Notes: generated by a model not told the origin, from the letters alone. A stretch of DNA of 64,000 nucleotides from Neglectibacter sp. X58 (GCF_009936035.1 NZ_QWEO01000004.1:1-64000); one strand, 5' to 3'. Positions 1 to 7,571 are shown, counted from the first letter of the stretch. Numbers and translations are program-made.

Positions 1-1
1 A

Positions 2-376
2 AAGCTGTTTTACACCAACTTAACTGTTTCTCTGGAAGATTATCAAATTGTTGATGATGCCAGTGAAGGATTTGATATAACAGTCAAGGTGAACTTAAAA
101 CAATATAGGAACTATGGGACAAAGACTGTAACGATCAAAGAGCCTGAAAAGCCCGCTGAAAAGCCAAAGGCAACAGTAAAACCAGCGCCCAGGCCAGCGC
201 CTACGCCCCCAAAGCCAAAGACATACACGGTCAAGGCGGGGGATTGTCTTTGGAACATAGCCAAAAAACATTTGGGGGATGGGAGCCGATGGCCGGAAAT
301 ATATAACTTGAACAAAGATAAAATCAAAAATCCAAATTTGATTTACGGGGGGCAAGTGTTGACCATGCCTTCCTGA
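2..376 (+). CDS. Phage tail LysM protein (XkdP-like), 3' part
   Basis: This is the C-terminal part of a gene that is open from the left edge of the window; a GTG at 89 is internal and not a convincing start. The visible protein has a beta-rich part ([12 protein letters not shown]), a Lys/Ala/Pro linker of about 30 residues, and a C-terminal LysM domain with [14 protein letters not shown] and a closing YGGQVLTMP. LysM binds peptidoglycan. The order LysM protein then XkdQ-like protein is that of PBSX-type tail-assembly regions of contractile phages, where these proteins sit in the baseplate. It ends 14 bp before the next gene. The family call is inferred from domain plus context. Confidence 0.75.
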   Translation, partial: KLFYTNLTVSLEDYQIVDDASEGFDITVKVNLKQYRNYGTKTVTIKEPEKPAEKPKATVKPAPRPAPTPPKPKTYTVKAGDCLWNIAKKHLGDGSRWPEIYNLNKDKIKNPNLIYGGQVLTMPS

Positions 377-390
377 TAGGGGGTGTTCAC

Positions 391-620
391 TTGTCAGTTG
401 AACTTCTGATTCAGCATGGCAAAACAATTCAATATCCTGTGGTAGAGGAAGGGGCACAAGTTTCTTGGGAGCGAAAGGGAACCCCCGGCAAGCTGACCTT
501 CACCGTGGTTAAATGTGCGGGCCTGAATTTTCAAGAGGGTGATCCGGTAAGGTTATCAGTAGATGGGAAGCCATTCTTCTATGGATTCGTATTCACGAAA
601 AAGAGAACCCCCAAACAGCC
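391..620 (+). pseudogene. XkdQ-like phage tail/baseplate protein, N-terminal fragment
   Basis: A TTG start preceded by GGGGGTG gives about 75 residues beginning MSVELLIQHG and reaching YGFVFTKKR, which resembles the first domain of XkdQ-type tail proteins (normally over 300 residues). After roughly base 600-620 the same frame only reads the endolysin out of frame and stops at 825. The rest of the tail genes and the first part of the endolysin are missing, so this is a deletion-truncated gene. The exact break point cannot be fixed without an intact relative. Confidence 0.65.
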
Positions 621-1697
621 TACTATAAGGGGTGTTGTAATGATACCCATATCGGGGTTGAAATGTGTGAACCCGCCTGTATCAAGTACACGGGCGGGGC
701 CAATTTCACCTGTTCTGATCCGGCCACGGCAAAAGCCGCCGCAACCCGGACATATAACGCCGCTGTGGAACTGTTTGCCATGCTGTGTAAGCAGTTCAAC
801 CTTGACCCGCTGGCCGATGGCGTGATCATTTCCCATAGAGAAGGGGCCGCAAGAGGGATCGCTTCCGGCCATGCTGATCCTGAACACCTGTGGAACCAGC
901 TTGGTATGGGCTACACCATGAACACGTTTAGGGCCGCTGTGAAGGCCGCTATGGGCGGTTCTACGGTCAAGGGGTATACTACCATTACCGGCACCGCCAA
1001 GGGCACTGTGGGCCAAATGAGGGCCTATATCAAGGCCAAAAACAGCAAGGTTCCCAATTCGGTTCTGGATATGATTCCCCTGTACCTGTCTGAAGGGGCC
1101 ATTGAGGGGATCAGGGGGGATGTAGCCTTTGCCCAATCGTGCCTTGAAACCGGGAACTTTGGCTTTGCCGGTTCTGCTGTCACGCTGGATCAGAATAACT
1201 TCTGTGGTATGGGTGTGACTGCCAACGGCCTGAAGGGAAATTCCTTTGACACCCCCCAGCTTGGGATCAGGGCGCAGATTCAGCACTTGAAAGCCTACGC
1301 CAACGCCGATCCCCTGAAGAACCCCTGTATTGATCCCCGGTTCAAGTATGTGACCCGTGGTTCTGCCGCCTATGTGGAATGGCTTGGGCAGAAAGAAAAC
1401 CCCAATGGCAAAGGTTGGGCTGGCGGGGCCGGTTATGGTGAAAAAATCCTGACCATCCTGAAGGCCATTCTTGCCACCAAAGAACCTGAAAAGGAGGAAC
1501 CCAAAGTGAGGTATAACAAGATCGCTGATATGCCCGGTTATGCCAAGGACACGATCACCAAAATGGTGAAGAAGGGCTTCATTGGCGGGGCTGGTAAGGC
1601 TAAGGACGAAAACGGCCTTCCTGCTGATCTGGACTTGTCCCTTGACATGATCCGGGTGTTTGTCACCAATGACCGGGCGGGGCTTTACGGGGAATAA
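621..1697 (+). pseudogene. Phage endolysin (amidase + glucosaminidase), 5' truncated
   Basis: The reading frame enters family sequence at NDTHIGVEMCEP, which is mid-domain for N-acetylmuramoyl-L-alanine amidase type 2, continues through ISHREG and DPEHLWNQLG, then a glucosaminidase (GH73-like) domain with FAQSCLETGNFGFAG, whose Glu is the expected catalytic acid. A short C-terminal domain (YNKIADMPGYAKDTI to RAGLYGE) resembles the repeat seen at the end of gut-phage lysins. The first amidase half, including its first zinc-binding His, is lost to the deletion that joins it to the XkdQ-like fragment. An ATG at 663 could start a 344-residue product in which only the glucosaminidase part would be complete; no clear ribosome site precedes it. 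Confidence 0.75.
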
Positions 1698-1793
1698 GGC
1701 TGTTACTTAAATGTTACTATTAGGGCCGGTTTTGCCCCGTTTAAGTGAAGCAGATAGTTCAGCGAACCCTTGAAAATACTGCTTTTCCTTGCC

Positions 1794-1822
1794 TTGCATA
1801 AGTCCGAAAGTTATGCTATAAT
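1794..1822 (+). promoter_or_regulatory. Promoter of the putative antitoxin RNA
   Basis: TTGCAT (1794-1799), a 17-base spacer and TATAAT (1817-1822), with TGC just before the -10 box, making it an extended -10 promoter. The predicted start is about base 1829, and the only thing downstream before a strong terminator is a 69-base non-coding stretch. Confidence 0.8.
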
Positions 1823-1828
1823 GATTAC

Positions 1829-1897
1829 GGATGAAATCAATATGAGGCATGGCCCTCAAAAAAGAACCCCGGAGATGGCACTCTCCGGGGTTCTTTT
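1829..1897 (+). ncRNA. Putative antitoxin small RNA of a type I toxin-antitoxin locus
   Basis: Starts seven bases after a TATAAT box and ends in the terminator at 1861-1899, giving a transcript of about 69 bases. Its 5' half carries two stretches identical to the DNA over the toxin start region on the other strand: GGATGAAATCAATA (1829-1842, again at 1992-2005) and GGCCCTCA (1851-1858, again at 2017-2024). Because the toxin is read from the opposite strand, these make the small RNA complementary to codons near the toxin start and to the start codon itself. This is the RNA II arrangement of the pAD1 par (fst) locus. No protein is encoded in it. Confidence 0.75.
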
Positions 1898-1899
1898 TT
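1858..1899. terminator. Shared bidirectional terminator
   Basis: A perfect 15-bp stem (1861-1875 with 1882-1896) around the loop TGGCAC, with an A run on its left and a T run on its right, so it can end transcripts from both sides: the small RNA from the left and the toxin mRNA from the right. Confidence 0.9.
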
Positions 1900-1908
1900 G
1901 CTCTGTGC

Positions 1909-2025
1909 TTACTTGCCTTTGCGTTTCCCATCAAGCCACTTGCAGAGGCAGCAGTATATGTAATTTGCTGCTACGCTCGCTGCGATGGAAAGGATGAAAT
2001 CAATACAAACTGACACGGCCCTCAC
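1909..2025 (-). CDS. Small hydrophobic peptide, putative Fst-like type I toxin
   Basis: A 38-residue protein from a GTG at 2025 that lies five bases after a perfect AAGGAG (2031-2036). It has a hydrophobic segment (FILSIAASVAANYIYCCLC) followed by a short charged tail KWLDGKRKGK, the same plan as Fst/Ldr membrane toxins: one membrane helix, a Trp/Leu-Asp turn and a basic end. It has its own promoter, a structured leader, a shared terminator and an opposing small RNA with matching repeats. A second GTG at 2016 is in frame. Function is inferred from layout and size; I do not recognise the exact family. Confidence 0.75.
   Translation of the reverse strand: MRAVSVCIDFILSIAASVAANYIYCCLCKWLDGKRKGK
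1992..2024. repeat. Direct repeats shared by toxin gene and antitoxin RNA
   Basis: GGATGAAATCAATA (1992-2005) and GGCCCTCA (2017-2024) repeat, in the same order and almost the same spacing, the sequences at 1829-1842 and 1851-1858. They correspond to the DRa/DRb repeats of par loci, which supply the pairing between the two RNAs. Confidence 0.85.
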
Positions 2026-2030
2026 CCCCT

Positions 2031-2057
2031 CTCCTTGCCAGTGTGGGGGCAGGCAAG
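2031..2057 (-). promoter_or_regulatory. Toxin leader hairpin that overlaps the ribosome site
   Basis: In the toxin mRNA, CTTGCC (bases 2052-2057) can pair with GGCAAG (2034-2039) across a 12-base loop. The stem takes up half of the AAGGAG ribosome site (2031-2036), so translation may be limited until the leader refolds, as in Fst RNA I. Confidence 0.55.
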
Positions 2058-2064
2058 CACCTGT

Positions 2065-2093
2065 ATTATACCATACTTCTGGCGGGGATGGAA
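2065..2093 (-). promoter_or_regulatory. Toxin promoter (extended -10)
   Basis: On the minus strand TATAAT (2065-2070) is preceded by TGG, an extended -10 box; the -35 position (TTCCAT, 2088-2093) is weak. Predicted start near 2058, about 33 bases before the toxin start codon, giving an mRNA of roughly 200 bases to the shared terminator. Confidence 0.7.
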
Positions 2094-2144
2094 GAAAAAG
2101 GCCGAAAAATGGCAGGGCAGGCGGCTGGGGCGGGGCAAAAACAC

Positions 2145-2173
2145 TTGCAAAACCGCGAATGTGCCTTTATAAT
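2145..2173 (+). promoter_or_regulatory. proS promoter
   Basis: TTGCAA, 17 bases, TATAAT, ending 38 bases before the proS start codon. Confidence 0.75.
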
Positions 2174-2211
2174 ATTTCCTATATGCTGTCAGCGAAAGGA
2201 TTGTTAAGTTT

Positions 2212-3648
2212 ATGGCACAGAAAAAAATGGTTAACGACATCACTTCTATGGACGTGGATTTTGCCCAGTGGTATACGGACATTGTGAAAAAGGCCCAGCT
2301 TGCCGACTATTCCGGCGTGAAGGGCTGCATAGTGTACCAGCCCTACGGCTATGCCATCTGGGAGAACATCCAGCGGGATATGGACAGGCGCTTTAAGGAG
2401 GCCGGGGTGCAGAACGTATATATGCCCATGCTTATCCCGGAAAGCCTGCTGCAAAAGGAAAAGGATCACATTGACGGCTTTGCCCCCGAGTGCGCGGCTG
2501 TAACCCAGGGGGGCGGGGAAAAGCTTTCCGAGACGCTTTATGTGCGCCCCACCAGCGAGGTGCTTTTCTGCGAGCACTATCAGAAAATCATCCACTCCTA
2601 CCGGGACTTGCCCAAGCTTTACAACCAGTGGTGCTCTGTTATGCGCTGGGAAAAAACCACCCGGCCTTTCCTGCGGGGCATGGAGTTTTTGTGGCAGGAG
2701 GGCCACACCATGCACGAAACCGCCGAGGAGGCACAGGCGTTCACCTTGAAGATGCTGAAAATTTATGAGGACGTGTACCGGGAAACCCTGGCTATCCCGC
2801 CGGTGGTGGGCAGAAAAACAGAAAAGGAAAAATTCGCCGGGGCCGAGGCCAGCTATACCCTGGAGCCTATGATGCATAACGGCGTGGCCCTCCAGGGCGG
2901 CACCACCCACTATTTCGGGGACGGCTTTGCAAAGGCCTTTGGCATCCAGTTTACCGGCCGGGACAACTCCCTGCAGGCCCCTTACCAGACCTCCTGGGGC
3001 ATGAGCACCCGCTTAATCGGCGCGGTGATTATGGTGCATGGCGACGACAACGGCCTGGTGCTGCCCCCCAGGGTGGCCCCGGTGCAGGTGGTTATCGTGC
3101 CCATTGCCCAGCACAAGCCCGGCGTGCTGGAGAAGGCAAAGGAAATCTGCGACGGACTGAGCCGGACGTTCCGGGTGAAGCTGGACGACAGCGACAACTC
3201 CCCGGGGTGGAAGTTTGCCCAGTATGAGATGCAGGGGGTGCCCCTGCGGCTGGAAATCGGGCCGAAGGACATGGAAAACGGCCAGTGCGTGCTGGTGCGC
3301 AGGGATACCGGGGAAAAGCAGTTCACATCCCTGGAGGGCCTGGAGGACGTTATAAAATCCCTGTTGGACACCATCCACGAGGATATGTTGGTTCGCGCCC
3401 AGAAAAACATGGAGGAAAAAACCTTCACAGCCCACAACCACGAGGAATTTTTGGATATTGCCCAGAACAAGCCCGGGTTTATCAAGGCCATGTGGTGCGG
3501 GGATTCCGCCTGCGAGGACAAGCTGAAGGAGGAGACAGGCGGGGTGAAGTCCCGCTGCATCCCCTTTGAGGAGGAGCATATCTCCGACGTGTGCGCCTGC
3601 TGCGGCAAGCCCGCAAAGCACATGGTGTATTGGGGAAGGCAGTATTAG
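2212..3648 (+). CDS. proS: Prolyl-tRNA synthetase, short archaeal/eukaryal type
   Basis: Charges tRNA-Pro with proline in the cytoplasm. The 478 residues match the short form of ProRS, which lacks the bacterial editing insertion, and include the class II core ([38 protein letters not shown]). The C-terminal zinc-type domain has clustered cysteines ([15 protein letters not shown]) and the protein ends in a Tyr, as in this subgroup. The start ATG is preceded by AAAGGA and a good promoter. It stands alone: the next gene follows through a repeated leader element beginning 12 bp after the stop. The archaeal-type enzyme is common in Clostridia and other anaerobes. Confidence 0.96.
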   Translation: MAQKKMVNDITSMDVDFAQWYTDIVKKAQLADYSGVKGCIVYQPYGYAIWENIQRDMDRRFKEAGVQNVYMPMLIPESLLQKEKDHIDGFAPECAAVTQGGGEKLSETLYVRPTSEVLFCEHYQKIIHSYRDLPKLYNQWCSVMRWEKTTRPFLRGMEFLWQEGHTMHETAEEAQAFTLKMLKIYEDVYRETLAIPPVVGRKTEKEKFAGAEASYTLEPMMHNGVALQGGTTHYFGDGFAKAFGIQFTGRDNSLQAPYQTSWGMSTRLIGAVIMVHGDDNGLVLPPRVAPVQVVIVPIAQHKPGVLEKAKEICDGLSRTFRVKLDDSDNSPGWKFAQYEMQGVPLRLEIGPKDMENGQCVLVRRDTGEKQFTSLEGLEDVIKSLLDTIHEDMLVRAQKNMEEKTFTAHNHEEFLDIAQNKPGFIKAMWCGDSACEDKLKEETGGVKSRCIPFEEEHISDVCACCGKPAKHMVYWGRQY

Positions 3649-3660
3649 TGAAAATATAGA

Positions 3661-3737
3661 GGAAAGGGACGGTACGGGCGCAAAAAGCCGTCGTTTTATA
3701 GCTTTTTGTGCGTGTCCTGTATCGCATGGCGATTTTT
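3661..3737 (+). promoter_or_regulatory. Repeated structured leader element, copy A
   Basis: 73 bases (3661-3733) that align without gaps and with about 54 identities to the minus-strand leader of the HAD-GNAT gene (8905-8977). A Shine-Dalgarno-like GGAAAGGGA is followed by an outer stem CGGTAC/GTATCG and an inner 11-bp stem GCGCAAAAAGC/GCTTTTTGTGC, then CATGGCGAT and the start codon. Base changes between copies keep the stems paired. A leader that folds between the ribosome site and the start codon is the likely reading; a small mobile repeat is the alternative. Confidence 0.65.
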
Positions 3738-4148
3738 ATGTCAACCGCCTATTTTGGCATCGGCATTTATGTGAAGGGCAGCGTGGAAGCGGCAGAGCTT
3801 TACTGCGAGGCCTTTGGGCTGGAGCTGGGCTATCACGTTTTGAACGAGGATGGCAGTTACTTCCATTCGGAACTGATGAAGAATGGCGAGCCTGCCCTTT
3901 CTGTGGTGGAGGCTCCGGCTGCCCCTGGGGGGAACCCTGTTGAACTGGGCTATACCTTTAGCTGCCGGGAAGATCTGGAGGGGGCCTTTGCCCTTTTGAA
4001 GGCGGGCGGCAAGGTGAAGCTGGAGCCGGAGGAACTGCCCTGGTCCCCCCTGGCGGCTACAGTTACCGACCGCTTTGGCGTGAACTGGTTCCTAAGCCTG
4101 CCCCAGCACCTGCCGCCGGAGGATTTTAAGCCTGCGGGCTTCCAGTGA
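3738..4148 (+). CDS. VOC-fold (glyoxalase/PhnB-like) protein
   Basis: A 136-residue protein of the vicinal-oxygen-chelate fold, of the PhnB/3-demethylubiquinone methyltransferase-like type: beta strand FGIGIYVKGSVEAAELYCEAFGLE, then DGSYFHSEL and a C-terminal TVTDRFGVNWFLSLP. These small proteins bind metals or hydrophobic ligands; no substrate can be named from sequence. ATG 3738 is chosen because the protein then starts at its natural beta strand; ATG 3726, inside the repeated leader element, is in frame and would add MAIF. A terminator follows 60 bp downstream, so it is a single-gene unit unless co-transcribed with proS. Confidence 0.8.
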   Translation: MSTAYFGIGIYVKGSVEAAELYCEAFGLELGYHVLNEDGSYFHSELMKNGEPALSVVEAPAAPGGNPVELGYTFSCREDLEGAFALLKAGGKVKLEPEELPWSPLAATVTDRFGVNWFLSLPQHLPPEDFKPAGFQ

Positions 4149-4208
4149 CCCTACAGGCCAGTCTGGCCTACGCATCCAAACGCAAAACACAGAATAGGCT
4201 TTTACTAT

Positions 4209-4250
4209 AAAGCACCCTGGAGGAAAGCAAATCCCTCCAGGGTGCTTTTG
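4209..4250 (+). terminator. Rho-independent terminator
   Basis: 15-bp stem AAAGCACCCTGGAGG (4209-4223) with CCTCCAGGGTGCTTT (4234-4248), ending in Ts. It closes the VOC gene and, through its A run, may also act on the opposite strand. Confidence 0.85.
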
Positions 4251-4301
4251 CACGCGTGTTCAGGTTTAGGCTGGCTCTCCCAACAGCAGGCGGCGCTTTT
4301 T

Positions 4302-4505
4302 AGAACCTGTATTCATAATCGAAATTGCCAGATGAGCGAGAATTTTTGGAGCCAATCAAGGCAAATATTTCGCAAACGCATGTATGCGTTCGGCAGGCAA
4401 ACGTTAGCCGGAGGCTAACGTTTGCGCCTCTGCAAGAAAATTTAACACAGAGTGGCTTCAAAAAGGCCGCTCAGATGGTGGTTACAGGTTGTGAACACAG
4501 GTTCT
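4302..4505. mobile_element. MITE-like element with 17-bp terminal inverted repeats
   Basis: A 204-bp non-coding element bounded by AGAACCTGTATTCATAA (4302-4318) and TTGTGAACACAGGTTCT (4489-4505), 15 of 17 positions complementary. It contains a perfect 13-bp internal hairpin GCAAACGTTAGCC/GGCTAACGTTTGC (4397-4425, three-base loop). No transposase is encoded. Its right end lies inside the 3' end of the MATE gene and codes for that protein's last residues. No clear target-site duplication is visible. Confidence 0.7.
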
Positions 4506-5816
4506 TTGGTACAGGAGCAGGCCGGCGGCATCTGCCAAGGCCCAGCCGATGGGGATTGACCACCAGATGCCAATGACGCCTAAGGCGGGGATGGCGGAAA
4601 GGGCATAGGAGAGGGCCACCCGGGTGCCCAGGGAGATGACTGTGAGCACCACAGAGACGGCGGGTCGGCCCAAGGCCCGGTACAGCCCATAGAGCAGGAA
4701 CAGGCAGCCAATGCCGCAATAAAACGGCCCGATAATGCGGAGGTACTGGACACCCTGGGCGATGATGGCGGTTTGGGAGGCGTCCACGAAAATGAGCATC
4801 AGGGGCTTTGCCAGGAACCACAGGGCCAGGGAAACCAGCAGGCAATAGGACACAGAGGTGAGCACGCCCCAGCGCACCCCTTTTTTGATGCGCCCCGTCT
4901 CCCCTGCCCCCCGGTTTTGGGCGATGAAGGTGGAAAAGGCGTTGCCAAATTCCTGGGCGGGCATGTAGGCAAAGGAATCTATCTTCACCCCGGCGGCAAA
5001 GGCCGCCATCACGGTGGTGCCGAAGCTGTTCACCAGCCCCTGCACCATGAGGATGCCCAGGTTCATGACCGACTGCTGCAGGCAGGTGAGGAAGGAATAC
5101 CGGACGATTTCCCCCAGCCCCGCTTTTTCCACCCGGAAGCTTTTGAAAGCTTGGCGCAGGGGCTGGTTTTTCCAGAGGGTATACAGGGCGATGCCTATGC
5201 CGGAGATGTATTGGGCTATTACTGTGGCTGCCGCCGCCCCTGCGGCCCCCTGCCTCCACACAGCCACCAGCAGGATGTCCAGGCCGATATTCAGAGCGGT
5301 GGACAGGCCCAGGAACAGCAGGGGCACCACAGAATCCCCCAGGGCTTTCAGGTAGGCTCCGAAGAAGTTATACAGGGCTATGGCGGGGATGCCCCAGAAC
5401 ACCAGGATCAGGTATTCCCGGGCCATGGCGGCAATTTCCCCGGGAATATTCATCCAGCGGATAATCCTGTCCACCCCCAGCAGGGCGCAGGCTGTGAGCA
5501 GGCCCCCCAGGGCTGCTGTGAGGGCAAAGGCGCTGGCTATGCTGCTTTGGAGCCGCTGGGGGTTCCGGCTGCCAAAGCACAGGGAAAACACCACCCCGCT
5601 GCCCATGCACAGCCCCAGCAGGACAGAGGTGAGGAAGGTCATCAGCGCAAAGGCGGATCCCACTGCCGCCAAGGCCCCGGGGCCTACAAAGCGGCCCACC
5701 ACCCAGGTGTCCACCAGGTTATAGCCCTGCTGCAAAAGGTTTCCCAGAATCATGGGCAGGGCAAAGGCACACATGGTTTGAAACACAGGGCCTTTTGTCA
5801 GATCTTTTTGAAACAT
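4482..5816 (-). CDS. MATE family multidrug/cation antiporter
   Basis: A 444-residue membrane protein with about twelve hydrophobic helices and the MATE signature near the N-terminus (LPMILGNLLQQGYNLVDTWVVGRF, here quoted in parts: LPMILGNLLQQ, NLVDTWVVGRF). These proteins export drugs or cationic metabolites in exchange for Na+ or H+. It starts with ATG 5816, three bases after the stop of the SpoU methylase gene (5820), so the two are probably one transcript. The final residues RTCVHNL and the stop codon are encoded by the terminal repeat of the MITE-like element, so the native C-terminus has been replaced; the change lies after the last membrane helix and may be harmless. Confidence 0.92.
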   Translation of the reverse strand: MFQKDLTKGPVFQTMCAFALPMILGNLLQQGYNLVDTWVVGRFVGPGALAAVGSAFALMTFLTSVLLGLCMGSGVVFSLCFGSRNPQRLQSSIASAFALTAALGGLLTACALLGVDRIIRWMNIPGEIAAMAREYLILVFWGIPAIALYNFFGAYLKALGDSVVPLLFLGLSTALNIGLDILLVAVWRQGAAGAAAATVIAQYISGIGIALYTLWKNQPLRQAFKSFRVEKAGLGEIVRYSFLTCLQQSVMNLGILMVQGLVNSFGTTVMAAFAAGVKIDSFAYMPAQEFGNAFSTFIAQNRGAGETGRIKKGVRWGVLTSVSYCLLVSLALWFLAKPLMLIFVDASQTAIIAQGVQYLRIIGPFYCGIGCLFLLYGLYRALGRPAVSVVLTVISLGTRVALSYALSAIPALGVIGIWWSIPIGWALADAAGLLLYQRTCVHNL

Positions 5817-5819
5817 GGT

Positions 5820-6566
5820 TCATTTCTCCATTCCAGCCGGGTTTTTCTGTGTAAACAAAAATGTGCCTATGGCCACGGAAACCGCCAGGTTCAGGGAATC
5901 TACCGCGCTGCTTTGGGGAATGAACAGGCTTTGCCCATAGGTCTGGTATACGGGAGGCAGGCCGGCGGCCTCGTTGCCGAAAACAAGGGTATAGCAGGGG
6001 GACTGGGGGCAGCTTTCCGGGGTGAGCACCCTGCCCCCGTCCAGCATGAAGGGGAAGATCTCCCGGCCCTGGCCATGGGCCTGGAGATAGGCGGGGAAAT
6101 CTTCAAAGCGCTCTGTTTCCAACTGGAAGCAGGCCCCCATGCTGGCCCGCACCACCTTGGGGTGCCATAAATCCGCCCCGCCGCCGATAAGGGCCAGGTT
6201 CCGGACGCCAAAGCCCAGCAGGGTGCGCATGATGGTGCCCAGGTTCCCCATATCGCTTGGCTCCACCAGGGCCGCGTGGGGCGCTCCCGGCTGCAGGGCG
6301 CCAGGGTATTTCAGGAACTCCCCGGCGGCATAGCACGCTTCCTTCTGGGCAACGCGCTCCAAGGCCCTGGGCCACAGCAGGCAGGGCACGCCCAGCTTTT
6401 CGCAGCGGCTGAGGAGCTTCTCCCGCTCCCGGAAATCTTCCCGGAAGTATACGGCCCGGACGGCTTTTGGCCTGTGAGAGAGCAGCTCGAAGGTGGGAAA
6501 AGGGCCGAGGGCATAGGAATGGGGAAAATCCTTCTTATATTTTTTCGGCAGCTCCCGCTGTTCCAT
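5820..6566 (-). CDS. SpoU/TrmH-type RNA 2'-O-ribose methyltransferase
   Basis: Methylates a ribose in tRNA or rRNA using S-adenosylmethionine. The 248-residue protein has the SPOUT knot motifs in order: EPSDMGNLGTIMRT (motif 1), TLVFGNEAAGLPP (motif 2) and SSAVDSLNLAVSVAIGTF (motif 3), preceded by an N-terminal substrate-binding part. The ATG at 6566 has a GGAGG-type site (GAAAGGAGGCCCGTCC) before it. It heads a two-gene unit with the MATE gene. The target nucleotide cannot be read from sequence. Confidence 0.9.
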   Translation of the reverse strand: MEQRELPKKYKKDFPHSYALGPFPTFELLSHRPKAVRAVYFREDFREREKLLSRCEKLGVPCLLWPRALERVAQKEACYAAGEFLKYPGALQPGAPHAALVEPSDMGNLGTIMRTLLGFGVRNLALIGGGADLWHPKVVRASMGACFQLETERFEDFPAYLQAHGQGREIFPFMLDGGRVLTPESCPQSPCYTLVFGNEAAGLPPVYQTYGQSLFIPQSSAVDSLNLAVSVAIGTFLFTQKNPAGMEK

Positions 6567-6755
6567 GGACGGGCCTCCTTTCTGAAAGTGGGATGGGGGC
6601 TTGCTTGGAAAAACTGCAAAGAAACCCTCAGCGGCAGCGCCGCCCCAGCGGCGGGCGCCAAAGGCGCGCGCCCCCCGGCGGAGCCGGGGCAGCCGGGGGC
6701 AAAGCCCCTGGCTGGCTGGGGCGGACAGGAATTTTTGCCGGGTTTTATGATGGCC

Positions 6756-7571
6756 TCAGTGCCGGGGCTTATAGTGCCCGCCGCCTCTGCGGGGGGCCGG
6801 GCGCTCCTGGCGCGGCGAAGCGCCTTCCTGTCTGGAGGGCAGGGGCCTTGCAGGCTGCTCGGCTGGACTTTCCTCCAGCATGGCGATGAGGGGTTTCTCC
6901 TGGGCAGTGCTTTCCTGACGGGGCGGAATGCCTTCCCGCCGTGGCGGAATGCTTTCCCGCCTGGGCGGAGGGGCTTCCTCCTCGTCCTCCGCAAAACGGG
7001 CCTGTTCCCTGGAACCGCGGGAGACAGGGGCCTCATAGGGGTCTTCCCCGCCGTAATCTACCAGGGGGCCTTCCAGCCGGGCTGTGCCTCGAGAAAGCAG
7101 GATGGGCACCAGCAGCAGGGCCAGCCCCAGCACCACGAGAACTGCCAGCCCTGCCGGGGAATATAAAAACGCGGCCAAAGCCCCGCAGCCCGGCAGGAAG
7201 GTTACACACACCGCCACCACCCGGGCGGGATCCAGCAGGTTTACGTCAGGCTGGCCGAAAGCCTCCTGCTGGGTGATATACATGCCCTCGCTGGTGCCTA
7301 CAATCCGGCGCAGCAGCAGTTCCCCATCCTGCTGGAAAGCCACAATGTCTCCGGGCTGGCACTGGCTTCCCATGCGCAGGATTGCCAAATCCCCGGGGTA
7401 AAGGGAAGGCGTCATTTCCCCGTTTGCCACGGTAAAGGGCGCATAGCCCAAAAGGGTGGGGGGCGACTCCTGCTTCACGCTGGAGCTGTAGAGCAGGGCG
7501 CCGCCTGCTACAAGCAGCACCAGCAGCACCAGCGCCAGAAGAATCCGTACAATCCAGATAAAAGCCTTCAT
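6756..7571 (-). CDS. SipW-like signal-peptidase-fold protein lacking catalytic residues
   Basis: A 271-residue membrane protein: N-terminal helix (IWIVRILLALVLLVLLVAGGALL), an extracytoplasmic S26-type peptidase fold, a second helix (residues about 133-160) and a long Pro/Arg/Glu-rich cytoplasmic tail. The peptidase part has NGEMTPSLYPGDLAIL where active enzymes have SGSMxPxxxxGDL, so the nucleophile Ser is Glu, and LLRRIV where SipW-type enzymes have HRI. Both catalytic positions therefore seem lost. It could be a binding or regulatory pseudoenzyme. The start overlaps the stop of the HAD-GNAT gene by 4 bp, so translation is likely coupled. Confidence 0.75.
   Translation of the reverse strand: MKAFIWIVRILLALVLLVLLVAGGALLYSSSVKQESPPTLLGYAPFTVANGEMTPSLYPGDLAILRMGSQCQPGDIVAFQQDGELLLRRIVGTSEGMYITQQEAFGQPDVNLLDPARVVAVCVTFLPGCGALAAFLYSPAGLAVLVVLGLALLLVPILLSRGTARLEGPLVDYGGEDPYEAPVSRGSREQARFAEDEEEAPPPRRESIPPRREGIPPRQESTAQEKPLIAMLEESPAEQPARPLPSRQEGASPRQERPAPRRGGGHYKPRH

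Noticed and set aside
4773-6170. A 465-codon open frame on the plus strand opposite the MATE and SpoU genes
   Set aside because: It is the antisense of two well-recognised proteins, has a Gly/Gln/His-rich composition typical of GC-rich shadow frames, and lacks a ribosome site.
6590-6755. GC-rich stretch with several small inverted repeats between the SpoU and SipW-like genes
   Set aside because: Short overlapping palindromes are expected at this GC content; none has a terminator tail or repeats elsewhere.
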